Counted from the first letter of the stretch, positions 31,691 to 40,730 are shown. The stretch is 41,085 nt of DNA from Litorivivens sp041625495 (GCF_041625495.1 NZ_JBFJTH010000012.1:1-41085), one strand, 5' to 3'. Numbers and translations are program-made. The notes: generated by a model not told the origin, from the letters alone.

Positions 31691-32449
31691 ATGTCGTTTT
31701 ATGTGGTAGCGCGTGAACCCGGTGCCGAAAACCCCGCTATTCCCACCTGGGCCAATGACTGCGCCAATCCGGCCGGGTTGGCGAGGGCGCCCGCCACAGC
31801 CGTGGAGCGAGTCCCGGTGGCCGGTGTGCCGGCAGCCTATCAATTGTTGAATGTGTTGAGTCCGGAAGAGTGCCTGCAACTTATTCAATTGAGTGAATCG
31901 CTGGGCTATCTGGAGGACGCCGCTGTGTCGCTGCCGCGCGAGGTGCGTCACAACGACAATGTGGTTTGGGTGGTCGATGATACAACTCACGATGTGTTGT
32001 GGCAGCGTGTCGTGGACCTGGTAAGTCGGGATGTGGCGGTCTATCAGAGCCGGAAACCGATGGGGCTTAACGCCCGCTTTCGCTTTTATCGCTACAATGA
32101 ACAGGACTACTTTCGATTTCACAGCGACGGTGCCTGGCCGGGCAGCCGGGTGGTCAATGGCGAGTTGATTGCCAATGCCTATGACGATCGCTACAGTCAG
32201 GCAAGTTTTTTGTTTTTTCTCAATGGTGATTATGAGGGCGGTGCTACGCGTTTTCTGGTGAACGCGACTGACAGCCGCCGGCCTGCGCAGCGCGCTGCGG
32301 AGTTGGCAGAAGTGGACGTGCGCACGCCGGCCGGTGGCGTGCTGTGCTTTCCGCACGGTGCGCACCCGCTGCACTGTGTTCACAGCTCCGAGCCGATTGT
32401 TTCCGGCACCAAATACATTATTCGTACCGACCTGTTAATGGAATGGTGA
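31691..32449 (+). CDS. 2-oxoglutarate/Fe(II) dioxygenase, prolyl-4-hydroxylase type
   Basis: A 252-residue non-haem iron oxygenase. The Fe(II) ligands are the HxD in DYFRFHSDGAWP and the distal His in HPLHCVHSSEPI; the Lys or Arg after it (KYIIRTD) would bind 2-oxoglutarate. SFLFFLNGDYEGGATRF is the usual strand pair of P4Hc enzymes. ATG at 31691 follows AAGGTG; a much longer frame from 31388 runs opposite modF and was rejected. The substrate is unknown: it may be a small molecule as well as a protein. Confidence 0.87.
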   Translation: MSFYVVAREPGAENPAIPTWANDCANPAGLARAPATAVERVPVAGVPAAYQLLNVLSPEECLQLIQLSESLGYLEDAAVSLPREVRHNDNVVWVVDDTTHDVLWQRVVDLVSRDVAVYQSRKPMGLNARFRFYRYNEQDYFRFHSDGAWPGSRVVNGELIANAYDDRYSQASFLFFLNGDYEGGATRFLVNATDSRRPAQRAAELAEVDVRTPAGGVLCFPHGAHPLHCVHSSEPIVSGTKYIIRTDLLMEW

Positions 32450-32536
32450 TTGTTGGCCAGTCCGTACAACAGCTGCACATTGACGTTAAACGCGAATGTA
32501 CCTGCACCTAAGGTAGAGATCTCCAGATCTTAGTGC

Positions 32537-32573
32537 TTTATAAGGGTATTAAACTGCAGAACGATCTTATAAA
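32537..32573 (+). promoter_or_regulatory. inverted repeat upstream of the molybdenum hydroxylase operon
   Basis: TTTATAAG (32537-32544) and CTTATAAA (32566-32573) are a perfect eight-base inverted repeat with centres 29 bases apart. AGATCTCCAGATCT lies just upstream (about 32517-32530). The element ends 25 bases before the first ATG, a plausible position for operator or promoter parts. Confidence 0.4.
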
Positions 32574-32597
32574 AACAAGACCTCTTGAGGAGGATGT

Positions 32598-33467
32598 ATG
32601 CAAGCGATGCAGTATCTGGCGCCGGCTTCGGTTGATGAGGCGATTAAAGCCTTGGGTGATGGCGAGGGCGCGAACGTATTGGCTGGCGGAACTGACCTTC
32701 TCGTTCAGATGAAGCTCGGGTTACGCCAGCCAACCCGAATCATCGATATCAAGAATATTCCAGAAATGATGTCGATTGAACTGTCTGCCCAGGGCTTGCG
32801 TTTGGGGGCGGCTGTTCCTGGTGCGGTGGTAAGCGCCAATACTGCACTGAATGCCATTTATCCCGGTTTTGTCGAATCGCTGGACATGATCGGTTCGAGC
32901 CAGGTGCAGGGTCGCTGCTCCGCCGGCGGCAATCTTTGCAATGCCTCGCCGGCGGCGGATTCTGTACCGGCAATGATCGTCAATCGCGCTGTTTGCACCA
33001 TTGTCGGATCGGGCGGTAGCCGGCAGGTGCCTGTCGAGCAGTTCAATACCGGACCCGGCAAAAACTGTCTGGCGCGCGGCGAGTTTCTCCTGACGATTGA
33101 TTTTCCGCGACCGGCCGCGCGTACGAGTGATGCCTACCTGCGGATGATTCCGCGCACGGAAATGGATATCGCGATTGCGGGAGCCGGTGTATCCCTCACG
33201 CTCGACGCCAGTGGAAAATGCACCGCTGCGCGTGTTGCCATCGGCGCCGTGGCGCCGACGGCATTGCTGGTGCCTGAGGCCGCAAATGCCCTGCTAGGCA
33301 GTACGCTCGATGATACGGCTCTCACCCGGGCGGCGGCAGCCGCCAGCGCAGCGGCCAACCCGATCAGCGACAAACGCGGAACCGCTGAGTATCGCAAACA
33401 GGTGGTAGGGGTGTTGGTTAAGCGCGCTGCACTTCAAGCCAAAGCCCGTATTGAAGCCCAAGTATAA
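32598..33467 (+). CDS. molybdenum hydroxylase FAD-binding (medium) subunit, CoxM-like
   Basis: Passes electrons from the Fe-S subunit to FAD in a xanthine-dehydrogenase-family enzyme; 289 residues. The FAD motifs are VLAGGTDLLVQMK (about 30-42) and CSAGGNLCNASPAADS (about 110-125). The C-terminal CO_deh_flav_C region includes DKRGTAEYRKQV. GAGGAGG precedes the ATG. It is the first of three subunit genes in the order medium-small-large, found in CoxMSL and 4-hydroxybenzoyl-CoA reductase-like operons. It does not identify the substrate. Confidence 0.94.
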   Translation: MQAMQYLAPASVDEAIKALGDGEGANVLAGGTDLLVQMKLGLRQPTRIIDIKNIPEMMSIELSAQGLRLGAAVPGAVVSANTALNAIYPGFVESLDMIGSSQVQGRCSAGGNLCNASPAADSVPAMIVNRAVCTIVGSGGSRQVPVEQFNTGPGKNCLARGEFLLTIDFPRPAARTSDAYLRMIPRTEMDIAIAGAGVSLTLDASGKCTAARVAIGAVAPTALLVPEAANALLGSTLDDTALTRAAAAASAAANPISDKRGTAEYRKQVVGVLVKRAALQAKARIEAQV

Positions 33468-33480
33468 GAGGCAGGATCTT

Positions 33481-33972
33481 ATGTCACCACTGAAGAAAAT
33501 TCATGTTTCGACCACGATCAATGGCCAAGCTGAGCAGTTCTTATGTGAGCCGCAGCAGGTTCTGTCAGATGTATTGCGCACAAACCTTAACCTGACAGGT
33601 ACCAAAGAGGGTTGCACAACTGGCGATTGCGGAGCCTGTTCCGTAATGCTTGATGGAACGCTCGTCTGCGCCTGTCTGGTGCTGGCCGCTGAGGTTGAGG
33701 GCAAAACGGTGCTTACCGTCGAAGGTGTTGCCGAGGGCAATGCGTTGCATCCGGTGCAGCAGAAACTGCTGGAACACGCGGCTTTGCAATGTGGCATTTG
33801 TACGCCCGGGATTGTGGTGGCTGCCAAAGCGCTGTTGGACAAAAACCCTGACCCCAGTGAGGAAGAAGCCCGTTACTGGCTCGCGGGAAATCTGTGTCGC
33901 TGCACAGGCTATGACAAGATCATTCGCGCGGTGCTCGACGCGGGCGCACAGATGCGGGGGGCTAAAGTATGA
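33481..33972 (+). CDS. molybdenum hydroxylase [2Fe-2S] (small) subunit, CoxS-like
   Basis: A 163-residue electron carrier with two [2Fe-2S] clusters. The plant-ferredoxin-type site is KEGCTTGDCGACSV plus a later Cys (LVCAC); the second, helical domain has QCGICTPG and NLCRCTGY. ATG at 33481 follows GAGGCAGGA and lies 13 bases after the medium subunit gene; an in-frame upstream start would overlap that gene. Its TGA overlaps the large-subunit ATG by four bases. Confidence 0.95.
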   Translation: MSPLKKIHVSTTINGQAEQFLCEPQQVLSDVLRTNLNLTGTKEGCTTGDCGACSVMLDGTLVCACLVLAAEVEGKTVLTVEGVAEGNALHPVQQKLLEHAALQCGICTPGIVVAAKALLDKNPDPSEEEARYWLAGNLCRCTGYDKIIRAVLDAGAQMRGAKV

Positions 33973-36212
33973 ACGCAAAAACCGATTTCAAATATGTGGG
34001 CTCACGCCCGATCCGGCCCGACGGTGCCGACAAGGTGACTGGCCGTGCTCGCTACGGCGCTGACCTTAATGTGCAGGGCATGATTTTTGGTGCCATGGTG
34101 CGCAGTCCGCATGCCCACGCGCGGATTAAATCCATTGATTTTTCTGCCGCTGAAAAGCTGCAGGGTGTGCTTGCCGTGATGGGGGGTGACGATCTGCCCG
34201 ATCCTGGTGACAAGATCATCCCTGGCGGCGAAATAGAAACTAAAGTTAAAGACATCGTCCCGTTGGTGATGGCGCGGGACAAGGTACATTTTCACGCCCA
34301 GCCAGTGGCAGCGGTGGCGGCTACCTCTCAACGCGTAGCTGACGAGGCGGCGAAATTGGTGAAGGTTGAGTACGAGGTGTTGCCGCATGTTCTGGATATG
34401 CATGAGGCGTTGCAGCCAAATGCGCCCTTGCTACACGAAGATTTGATTACGCACGGTGTCGAGCCTCCGCCGGAACAGCCCTCCAACGTCTGGACCCAGC
34501 TTGAGTTTGCCAGTGGCGACCTGGACAAAGGCTTTGCCGAGGCCGATATCATCGTTGAGCGTACCTATTCCGTACCCATGTGCCATCAGGGCTATATTGA
34601 GCCTCACGCCTGTGTGGTGAAGGTTGATGAGAACGATCGGGTCGATATTTGGTGTAGTACGCAGGGGGCATTCATTGTTCGCGCCCAGACAGCTGCCATC
34701 ACCGGAATGGACGTCGGAAAAATCAAAGTGACACCCTCTGAAATTGGTGGTGGCTTTGGTGGCAAGACCACCGTTTATCTGGAGCCGGTTGCCACCGTGC
34801 TTGCGAAGAAATCCGGTCGCCCGGTAAAAATGGTGATGAGCCGGGAGGAGGTGTTTCGCGCGACTGGCCCGGCGGCGGCGGCCGAAACCCGGGTTAAAAT
34901 CGGCGTTACTAACGATGGCAGACTTACGGCATTTGAAACCGATATCCTGATGGACACGGGGGCTTACAGTGGCCACCCGCTGATGGCGGCGGTATTGTTT
35001 TCAACGGCCTGTTACAAGTGCGACAACATCCGCAGTTTCGGTCGCGAAGTTGTCACCAACAAACCGCGCGTCTACGCCTATCGCGCTCCGGGGCTGCCGC
35101 AGCCCACGGTGGGTGTTGAATGTGTAATGAATGAACTGGCGGAAAAATTGGGTATCGACCCGATCGAGTTTCGCTTGCGCAATGCCATGGATGAAGGCGA
35201 TGTCACCGTTATCGGCATGCCGTTTATGAAAATTGGTCTTAAAGCCTGTCTGGAAGCGGCGCAGGCCCATCCACACTATCGTTCTCAATTGCGCGATGGT
35301 CAGGGAAGGGGGGTGGCTGCCGCCTTTTGGATCAATGCCGGTATGCAGTCCAGTGCCACCATCAACGTGGCCGACGACGGCCGTGTGGCAGTGCTAACCG
35401 GCAGTCCTGATATTGGTGGCTCACGGGCGTCGATGGCGCTGATGACTGCCGAAGTGTTGGATATTCCCGTTGATCGCATACAGCCGGCTGTAATGGATAC
35501 CGATTCTATCGGCTTTTGCGATGTAACAGGTGGTAGCCGCACAACGCTCGCCACCGGTGGCGCGGTCATTCAGGCCGCTGAGCAGCTGGTAGATGATATG
35601 AAGGCGCGCGCAGCCCAGCTCTGGCAGATCGAACCGGAGCAGGTGACTTGGCGTGATGGGAAAGCGGTAGCCGCTGACGGAGAAAAACAACTGACGTTGC
35701 AGGAATTGGCCATGCAGGCGGGCGCCACTGGCGGGCCGCTAACGGTAACTGCCCGCCTCAATGCCCATACAGCGCAACCGGCGTTTGCAGTAAACCTGTG
35801 TGACGCTGCGGTTGATTCCGAAACCGGAAAGGTTACGGTTACTCGATTTACCTGCATTCAGGATGCGGGCAAGGCGGTGCATCCGGCCTACGTCGAGGGG
35901 CAGATGCAGGGTGGTGCAGTGCAGGGAATTGGCTGGGCGTTAAATGAAGAGTATATGTTTAACCCGGACGGCTCGATGGAAAACGCGGGCTTTCTCGATT
36001 ACCGGGTGCCCGTTGCGTCAGATCTGCCCATGATCGACACCCAGATTGTGGAGGTGCCCAACCCGCTGCATCCCTACGGCGTGCGCGGAGTGGGCGAAGT
36101 GCCTATTGTGCCACCAATGCCCGCTGTGGTGACCGCCGTAAACAGGGCGGCCGGTACGTCGGTGTGCGATTTGCCGCTCACGCCCGCCAAACTGTTGGCG
36201 GCCATGAGCTAG
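33969..36212 (+). CDS. molybdenum hydroxylase catalytic (large) subunit, CoxL/XdhB-like
   Basis: The molybdopterin-binding catalytic subunit, 747 residues. GGGFGGKTTVYLEP (about 259-272) binds the cofactor, VYAYRAPGLPQPT is the active-site loop, and the catalytic Glu is in GVRGVGEVPIVPP near the C-terminus. The loop is AYRAPG rather than AYRCSFR, so this is not a form-I CO dehydrogenase; it looks like a hydroxylase of a heterocyclic or aromatic compound, or an aldehyde oxidase. A CoxG or XdhC-type helper gene is not in view. Confidence 0.93.
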   Translation: MNAKTDFKYVGSRPIRPDGADKVTGRARYGADLNVQGMIFGAMVRSPHAHARIKSIDFSAAEKLQGVLAVMGGDDLPDPGDKIIPGGEIETKVKDIVPLVMARDKVHFHAQPVAAVAATSQRVADEAAKLVKVEYEVLPHVLDMHEALQPNAPLLHEDLITHGVEPPPEQPSNVWTQLEFASGDLDKGFAEADIIVERTYSVPMCHQGYIEPHACVVKVDENDRVDIWCSTQGAFIVRAQTAAITGMDVGKIKVTPSEIGGGFGGKTTVYLEPVATVLAKKSGRPVKMVMSREEVFRATGPAAAAETRVKIGVTNDGRLTAFETDILMDTGAYSGHPLMAAVLFSTACYKCDNIRSFGREVVTNKPRVYAYRAPGLPQPTVGVECVMNELAEKLGIDPIEFRLRNAMDEGDVTVIGMPFMKIGLKACLEAAQAHPHYRSQLRDGQGRGVAAAFWINAGMQSSATINVADDGRVAVLTGSPDIGGSRASMALMTAEVLDIPVDRIQPAVMDTDSIGFCDVTGGSRTTLATGGAVIQAAEQLVDDMKARAAQLWQIEPEQVTWRDGKAVAADGEKQLTLQELAMQAGATGGPLTVTARLNAHTAQPAFAVNLCDAAVDSETGKVTVTRFTCIQDAGKAVHPAYVEGQMQGGAVQGIGWALNEEYMFNPDGSMENAGFLDYRVPVASDLPMIDTQIVEVPNPLHPYGVRGVGEVPIVPPMPAVVTAVNRAAGTSVCDLPLTPAKLLAAMS

Positions 36213-36224
36213 GGTAAATCTCTT

Positions 36225-36467
36225 ATGGCGCGGGTTATCTTTCCAAGCGATCTGCAACAGCTTACCGGCGAGCGAGAAACGCAGGTTGTGGCGTCGGATT
36301 TTCGTGGATTGGTCGTGGAGCTGTGCGCGCGCTATTCGGCGTTGTCTCCTGAAAGACTGCACAAATATGCCGTCGCCATCGACGGCATGATCATTCAGAG
36401 ACCGCTTTTGGAGCGCTTTGCGGCAGACAGCGAGTTGGTATTTATGGGACGGATTGCCGGAGGCTAA
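36225..36467 (+). CDS. MoaD/ThiS-like sulfur-carrier protein
   Basis: An 80-residue protein of the beta-grasp type. It starts with a strand (ARVIFPSDLQQLTG), has a helix with leucines (FRGLVVELCARYSAL) and ends in FMGRIAGG. The C-terminal Gly-Gly is the mark of MoaD and ThiS, which carry sulfur as a thiocarboxylate. It lies 12 bases after the large-subunit gene with AGGGTAAA upstream, so it is in the same operon. It probably supplies sulfur to the molybdenum cofactor or a related step for this enzyme; whether it works with the general MoaE is unknown. Confidence 0.83.
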   Translation: MARVIFPSDLQQLTGERETQVVASDFRGLVVELCARYSALSPERLHKYAVAIDGMIIQRPLLERFAADSELVFMGRIAGG

Positions 36468-36520
36468 TGTTGACCGCAAAACCCACACTCACCAGAGGCC
36501 GCGCTGATTTTGTCGGTTGA

Positions 36521-37363
36521 TCAATAGCTCAGCTTACTTTGAATTAACGCCAGCCCTTCCCGGTACACCTCTTCTTCGCAACTGAAATTATTGCGCCAGA
36601 TATTAACGGCGGACACGATGTCTGGCACGGTGTTGCCGAAGGCTTCAATGACGATGCGTCCATTATAGTGGTGTTGATTTAACGCACTGAATACCCCTGA
36701 CCAATCCACGGTGCCTGTACCTGGCGTTCCACGGTGACTCTCACTCACATGAATCTGGTTTATGCAGCCGATGCTTTCGCTAAGGGCATCATATTGATTG
36801 CGTTCTTCAATCTGGGCGTGGTGTGTATCGTAAAGCACGCCAACATTATCCAGAGCCACAGCATTGACCAGCGATTGCGCCTGTTTACTGGTATTCAGGA
36901 AATAACATTCAAAGCGGTTAAGAAACTCGACGCTTAGCTCAATACCAGCAGATTGTGCGTATTCGCCAGCGGTTCGCAGGAACTCAACACAGTAGCCAAA
37001 CTCGGTGTCACTCTGCCCTTGCCCGCTAAACACCTTGTGCGCCGAATGAATGGGGCCAATAAGGGCCTCGCCACCCAGTTGTGCGGTGAGATCAATCTCA
37101 CGCTGGAGTTGCTCTAGTGCGCGCTGCCGTACCTGTGGGTTGTTCGCGATAGGGTTCGTCTCTTCCTGACACAGGGTGGCAACGGTTCTGGCCAAGCCCA
37201 GTTGGTCCAGATGGCCGCGAAGCGCATTGATCTCATGCCGGGAATACTCTGCGTTGGGCAGCTCAATCAGATCGAAGCCGCTGTTGGCGAGATGCTCTAT
37301 CAGCGGGAAATGCTGCTCAGTAACTCGGGTGGTCCAGAGAAACAGGTTCATACCAATTTTCAT
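36521..37363 (-). CDS. ketose 3-epimerase-like TIM-barrel protein
   Basis: A 280-residue sugar phosphate isomerase/epimerase-superfamily protein. Its metal ligands line up with those of D-tagatose 3-epimerase at a constant offset of six: E146 (LSVEFLNRFE), D179 (LYDTHHAQIEE), H205 (QIHVSESHRGTPG) and E240 (VIEAFG), plus R211. The active site therefore looks intact for a C3 (or C4) epimerisation of a ketose. The family also includes enzymes on non-sugar substrates. ATG at 37363 is the natural start. It is divergent from the TonB-dependent receptor gene and converges on the MoaD-like gene. Confidence 0.87.
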   Translation of the reverse strand: MKIGMNLFLWTTRVTEQHFPLIEHLANSGFDLIELPNAEYSRHEINALRGHLDQLGLARTVATLCQEETNPIANNPQVRQRALEQLQREIDLTAQLGGEALIGPIHSAHKVFSGQGQSDTEFGYCVEFLRTAGEYAQSAGIELSVEFLNRFECYFLNTSKQAQSLVNAVALDNVGVLYDTHHAQIEERNQYDALSESIGCINQIHVSESHRGTPGTGTVDWSGVFSALNQHHYNGRIVIEAFGNTVPDIVSAVNIWRNNFSCEEEVYREGLALIQSKLSY

Positions 37364-37443
37364 GTCATGCTCTGTGCTGCATTGATGGAGGCTGAAATGG
37401 CCGGTTATCGAAACAACTATCCGGAATAAGGTGTACTGATTAG

Positions 37444-37489
37444 TTGACCGGATGTAAAAACGCGACCTATAAGTATAAGTGCATATAGG
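37444..37489 (+). promoter_or_regulatory. promoter and inverted repeat before the TonB-dependent receptor gene
   Basis: TTGACC (37444-37449) and TATAAG (37468-37473), spaced 18 bases apart, form a likely promoter. An inverted repeat, CCTATA-N12-TATAGG (37466-37489), covers the -10 and start region, a position suited to a repressor. The leader to the ATG at 37653 is long, about 170 bases. Confidence 0.5.
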
Positions 37490-37652
37490 ACGGTGTTACG
37501 AATTTAAGGTTCGATTCAGGTTTCTGAATTTAACTCAGGCAGATAGAGCCTAGCTTTAGAAACATTTTACCAAAGTGCCCCTTGCAGTCAGTCAGCTATT
37601 CCATGTGCTGATTTGTACGGACAAAGAGATCATCAAAGAAGCGAGTATTTTT

Positions 37653-40088
37653 ATGGCAACACAAGATTCAGTACAAAACAGCCAGCGGGATTCCAATCGC
37701 AGTGGTGCCAGCCTGCTAGGAGTGATGCTGGCGCCGATGCTGGCCGGTTTTCCGATGACCCTGCTGGCCCAATCAACCAGCGAGTCTGCAAACGAACAGA
37801 TTATTGAAGAGGTTATTGTTACTGCTCGCCGCAAAGACGAAACACTGCAAGAGGTGCCGCTTTCTGTGAACGCGGTATCCTCTGAAAAAATTGCTGACTT
37901 GAATATTCGCAAGTTGGAGGATATTTCCAGCGTGGTCGCCGGCCTGAGCATGCAGGAAGACACCATTGCGCCCAATGCGAGTGTGCGGGGTGTGCGCTTC
38001 GACACCTTCGCCAGTGGCAATAACCCTACGGTCGAGTTTTATATGAATGACTCGCCCATCGTGTCACTGTCGGCGATGCAGGCCATGTTCGATATCGGCC
38101 AGATTGAAGTGTTGCGTGGGCCGCAGGGTACACTGCGCGGTCGCGCCTCTCCCTCTGGCGCCATTACCCTGACCACTAAGCGTCCTGACCTGCAGAAAAT
38201 GGAGGGCTATATTGATCTGACGGCAACGGATATCGGTGGTCAGAACGCCCGATTTGCCGTCGGAAGCCCCTTGATCGACGACGTACTTGCGGTTCGGCTG
38301 GCGGGTTTTTATGAACAGAATGAAGGCAACCGGGTTGAAAGTATCAACAGCGATGAAGACCCTTTGTACGAGGGGGGAGGAGCACGTATTTCGCTGCGCT
38401 ATGCGCCGAACGAAAAGCTGGAAGCGAACCTGATGTATCAGCGCATTAAGCCCAGACGCAGGCTGTTTACGCAGGTTGAATCGGCAAATCGCGCCGACCC
38501 GAGCCAGCCAGCACCTGCCCAGGGGGATTTTGACGCTGGTGACCGCAAAGCGGTCAGCGATATCGCCACTGAATCTCGCCACGACCTGCGCCGGCTCGGA
38601 TTTGAACTGGGCTGGGAAGTGGGCGGCCTGATGCTGAACTACGCCGGCTCGTCAACCGATATGATGGTCAACTGGAAAGATGCGGACGATTCCGGTGATG
38701 TGTTTGGTCCGGGCTCTGATCCGCGTCTGCAGGACTACGGACAGGTGACAGATACCGAAACCAATGGACATAGTCATGAGTTCAGACTCTCGCCGTCGGA
38801 ATTGATCAATGACAAATTCAGCTATGTGGTGGGTGTGCTGTATCAGGAAAATGAATCCGATACCGAGCTGATGCGGCCTACCCCAGTGTTCCTGCCGTCC
38901 TTTGCTGGCGGTGGTCTGGCTACTGTGGTTCAGACGCCGGTCACCTCCCAGGGCGAATCCACTGAGCAATCGGTCTTCGCTAATGTGACCTGGATGCTGA
39001 ACGAGAAATCGGAACTGTCAGGCGGATTGCGATATATCGATTACCAGACCGAAAACCAGGTCAGGGTCTCTGGTGCTACCATTTCCGATACCGATGAAGA
39101 CTGGACAGAAACCATTTACTCCCTGTCTTACAAGCATCACTACAGCGATGACCTGATGGCATACGCCACAGCGGGTTCCTCCTGGCGGCCGGGTATTAAC
39201 GTGGTGGGCAACTTCAGTCGCAATAAAAGTGCGCGCGAGCGACAGTTTGAGAGCCTCGATCCGGAAACCTCGGATTCCATCGAGTTTGGTGCCAAATCCA
39301 CATTGCTGGACGGGCGCATGCAACTGAACGGAGCGCTGTACTATCAGACGTTTGATAACTACCCCTATCGCGCGGGTGGCGAAGGTGTGTACTACGTAGA
39401 AACCGATTCCTCTGGAACCCGTTCTGTCAAACAGCACAGCTTTGTGGCTGCGGTGCCGGTAGACGTTTACGGGCTGGAAGTGGAAACCCGTTATCAGGTC
39501 AGCTCTGTTTGGTCGGTGGGCGCCCTGTTCAGCTATGCCAAGGGTGAAATCGACGGCGGCACTGTGCCCTGCAACGATTACGCGCCGGCAGATGGCCAGC
39601 CTGATTCCAGTGGTTCTGCACCCACAGTCGCCCAGATTGATGCCGCTACGGGTGGCCAGAATGTCGGTGCCTGTGATGTGGATTACCGCTCCAATTACGC
39701 ACCGCTGTGGACCACCACCCTGTCCTCCGAGTATGGCTTTGAAGTCGCCGGTCTCAATGCGTACGTGCGCGGCTTGTGGACTGTCTATGGTTCGTCAAAG
39801 AACGACCCGACGAATGCATTCGACAATGTGGACTCCTACAATATCCTGAATCTTTACACTGGTGTCCGCGGCAGTGAGGGCAAATGGGAGGCGATGTTGT
39901 ATGCCAAAAACATTGCCGACGAAGAAGAAGTGCTGAGCCGTGGTGCTACCCCGGCGGGTGTCGGCGTACAGGTATTACAACCGCCTTCGTTCACATCAGC
40001 ATCCGGTGAAACACGTTCATCAACCTACCGTGAAATCAGCGTCACACCCGAGCGCGAAATCGGGTTGAATTTCCGCTACAACTTTTAA
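37653..40088 (+). CDS. TonB-dependent outer-membrane receptor
   Basis: An outer-membrane transporter of 811 residues. The N-terminus has a long polar stretch before the hydrophobic signal core (ASLLGVMLAPMLAGFPM) with likely cleavage after LLAQ. The TonB-box-like IEEVIVTARRKDE follows, then the plug with ASVRGVRFD and QIEVLRGPQGTLRGRASPSG. The beta-barrel covers about residues 170-811 and ends in LNFRYNF, the terminal Phe needed for barrel insertion. ATG at 37653 is preferred over one 78 bases upstream because the longer form adds residues that do not fit a signal peptide; the ribosome binding site is weak. The ligand is unknown. Confidence 0.93.
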   Translation: MATQDSVQNSQRDSNRSGASLLGVMLAPMLAGFPMTLLAQSTSESANEQIIEEVIVTARRKDETLQEVPLSVNAVSSEKIADLNIRKLEDISSVVAGLSMQEDTIAPNASVRGVRFDTFASGNNPTVEFYMNDSPIVSLSAMQAMFDIGQIEVLRGPQGTLRGRASPSGAITLTTKRPDLQKMEGYIDLTATDIGGQNARFAVGSPLIDDVLAVRLAGFYEQNEGNRVESINSDEDPLYEGGGARISLRYAPNEKLEANLMYQRIKPRRRLFTQVESANRADPSQPAPAQGDFDAGDRKAVSDIATESRHDLRRLGFELGWEVGGLMLNYAGSSTDMMVNWKDADDSGDVFGPGSDPRLQDYGQVTDTETNGHSHEFRLSPSELINDKFSYVVGVLYQENESDTELMRPTPVFLPSFAGGGLATVVQTPVTSQGESTEQSVFANVTWMLNEKSELSGGLRYIDYQTENQVRVSGATISDTDEDWTETIYSLSYKHHYSDDLMAYATAGSSWRPGINVVGNFSRNKSARERQFESLDPETSDSIEFGAKSTLLDGRMQLNGALYYQTFDNYPYRAGGEGVYYVETDSSGTRSVKQHSFVAAVPVDVYGLEVETRYQVSSVWSVGALFSYAKGEIDGGTVPCNDYAPADGQPDSSGSAPTVAQIDAATGGQNVGACDVDYRSNYAPLWTTTLSSEYGFEVAGLNAYVRGLWTVYGSSKNDPTNAFDNVDSYNILNLYTGVRGSEGKWEAMLYAKNIADEEEVLSRGATPAGVGVQVLQPPSFTSASGETRSSTYREISVTPEREIGLNFRYNF

Positions 40089-40109
40089 AGTCAACAGTCT
40101 TGATTCACT

Positions 40110-40136
40110 GCCGGGCATTAGCCCGGCTTTATTTTT
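40110..40136 (+). terminator. Rho-independent terminator of the receptor gene
   Basis: GCCGGGC (40110-40116), loop ATTA and GCCCGGC (40121-40127) are followed by TTTATTTTT. A strong terminator 20 bases after the receptor stop. Confidence 0.93.
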
Positions 40137-40139
40137 GAA

Positions 40140-40730
40140 ATGCTATCTGGATCAGGTTTCGTGAGTGAACAGCACAACGAAATAATTAACGTTATTGACC
40201 GGGAAAAAATTCGTGACTGCATAGCACGACTGGCACGCGGTGAGGACCGGCGCTGTGAAGCGGAGCTTGTTGCATGCTTCTGGCCGGATGCGCAGCTGGA
40301 TTTCGGTATCTTTGCGGGAACATTGAAAGAGTATCTGCATTGGGTGCTTCCTGGTTCTCCGGCAGTTGTGCTGACACAACATATACTCGGGCAGTCACTT
40401 GTCGAGCTGAGTTCGGACAACCCGACAAATGCATCGTCAGATAACAGCAGGGTGGAAACACATGTCATGTCTTACCACCGTATTGATAGTGGTCAGGATG
40501 GAGCTGACCGCTTTCGGGATATTGTCATCGGTGGGCGCTATCTGGATGCATTGGAAAAACGGGGCAATGAGTGGCGTATTTACCAGCGCACCATGCTTTA
40601 TGACTGGCATCAGGACTGGGGTGCTGCGGCAGACTGGTCGCAGGGATTAATGGGACAGTCATTCAGTGGTAGTCATTTTATTGGGAAAACCACAGATGAT
40701 TACAGTAAGACGTTTTTTGGTAGGGCATAG
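40140..40730 (+). CDS. SnoaL/NTF2-like protein
   Basis: A 196-residue NTF2-fold protein (189 from the alternative start). IRDCIARLARGEDRRC and ELVACFWPDAQLDFGIFAGT are the SnoaL_4-type N-terminal helix and first strand; later strands include HVMSYHRI and FRDIVIGGRYLDALEKRGNEWRIYQRTMLYDWHQDW. Members act as small dehydratases, isomerases or hydroxylating enzymes in steroid and aromatic breakdown. The ATG at 40140 lies only four bases after a terminator T run; GTG at 40161, with CAGG upstream, is a likelier start. It is followed by an SDR gene 41 bases on. Confidence 0.83.
   Translation: MLSGSGFVSEQHNEIINVIDREKIRDCIARLARGEDRRCEAELVACFWPDAQLDFGIFAGTLKEYLHWVLPGSPAVVLTQHILGQSLVELSSDNPTNASSDNSRVETHVMSYHRIDSGQDGADRFRDIVIGGRYLDALEKRGNEWRIYQRTMLYDWHQDWGAAADWSQGLMGQSFSGSHFIGKTTDDYSKTFFGRA

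Noticed and set aside
33969..36212. Carbon monoxide dehydrogenase (form I CoxL)
   Set aside because: The active-site loop reads AYRAPG, not AYRCSFR, and no CoxDEFG genes are present.
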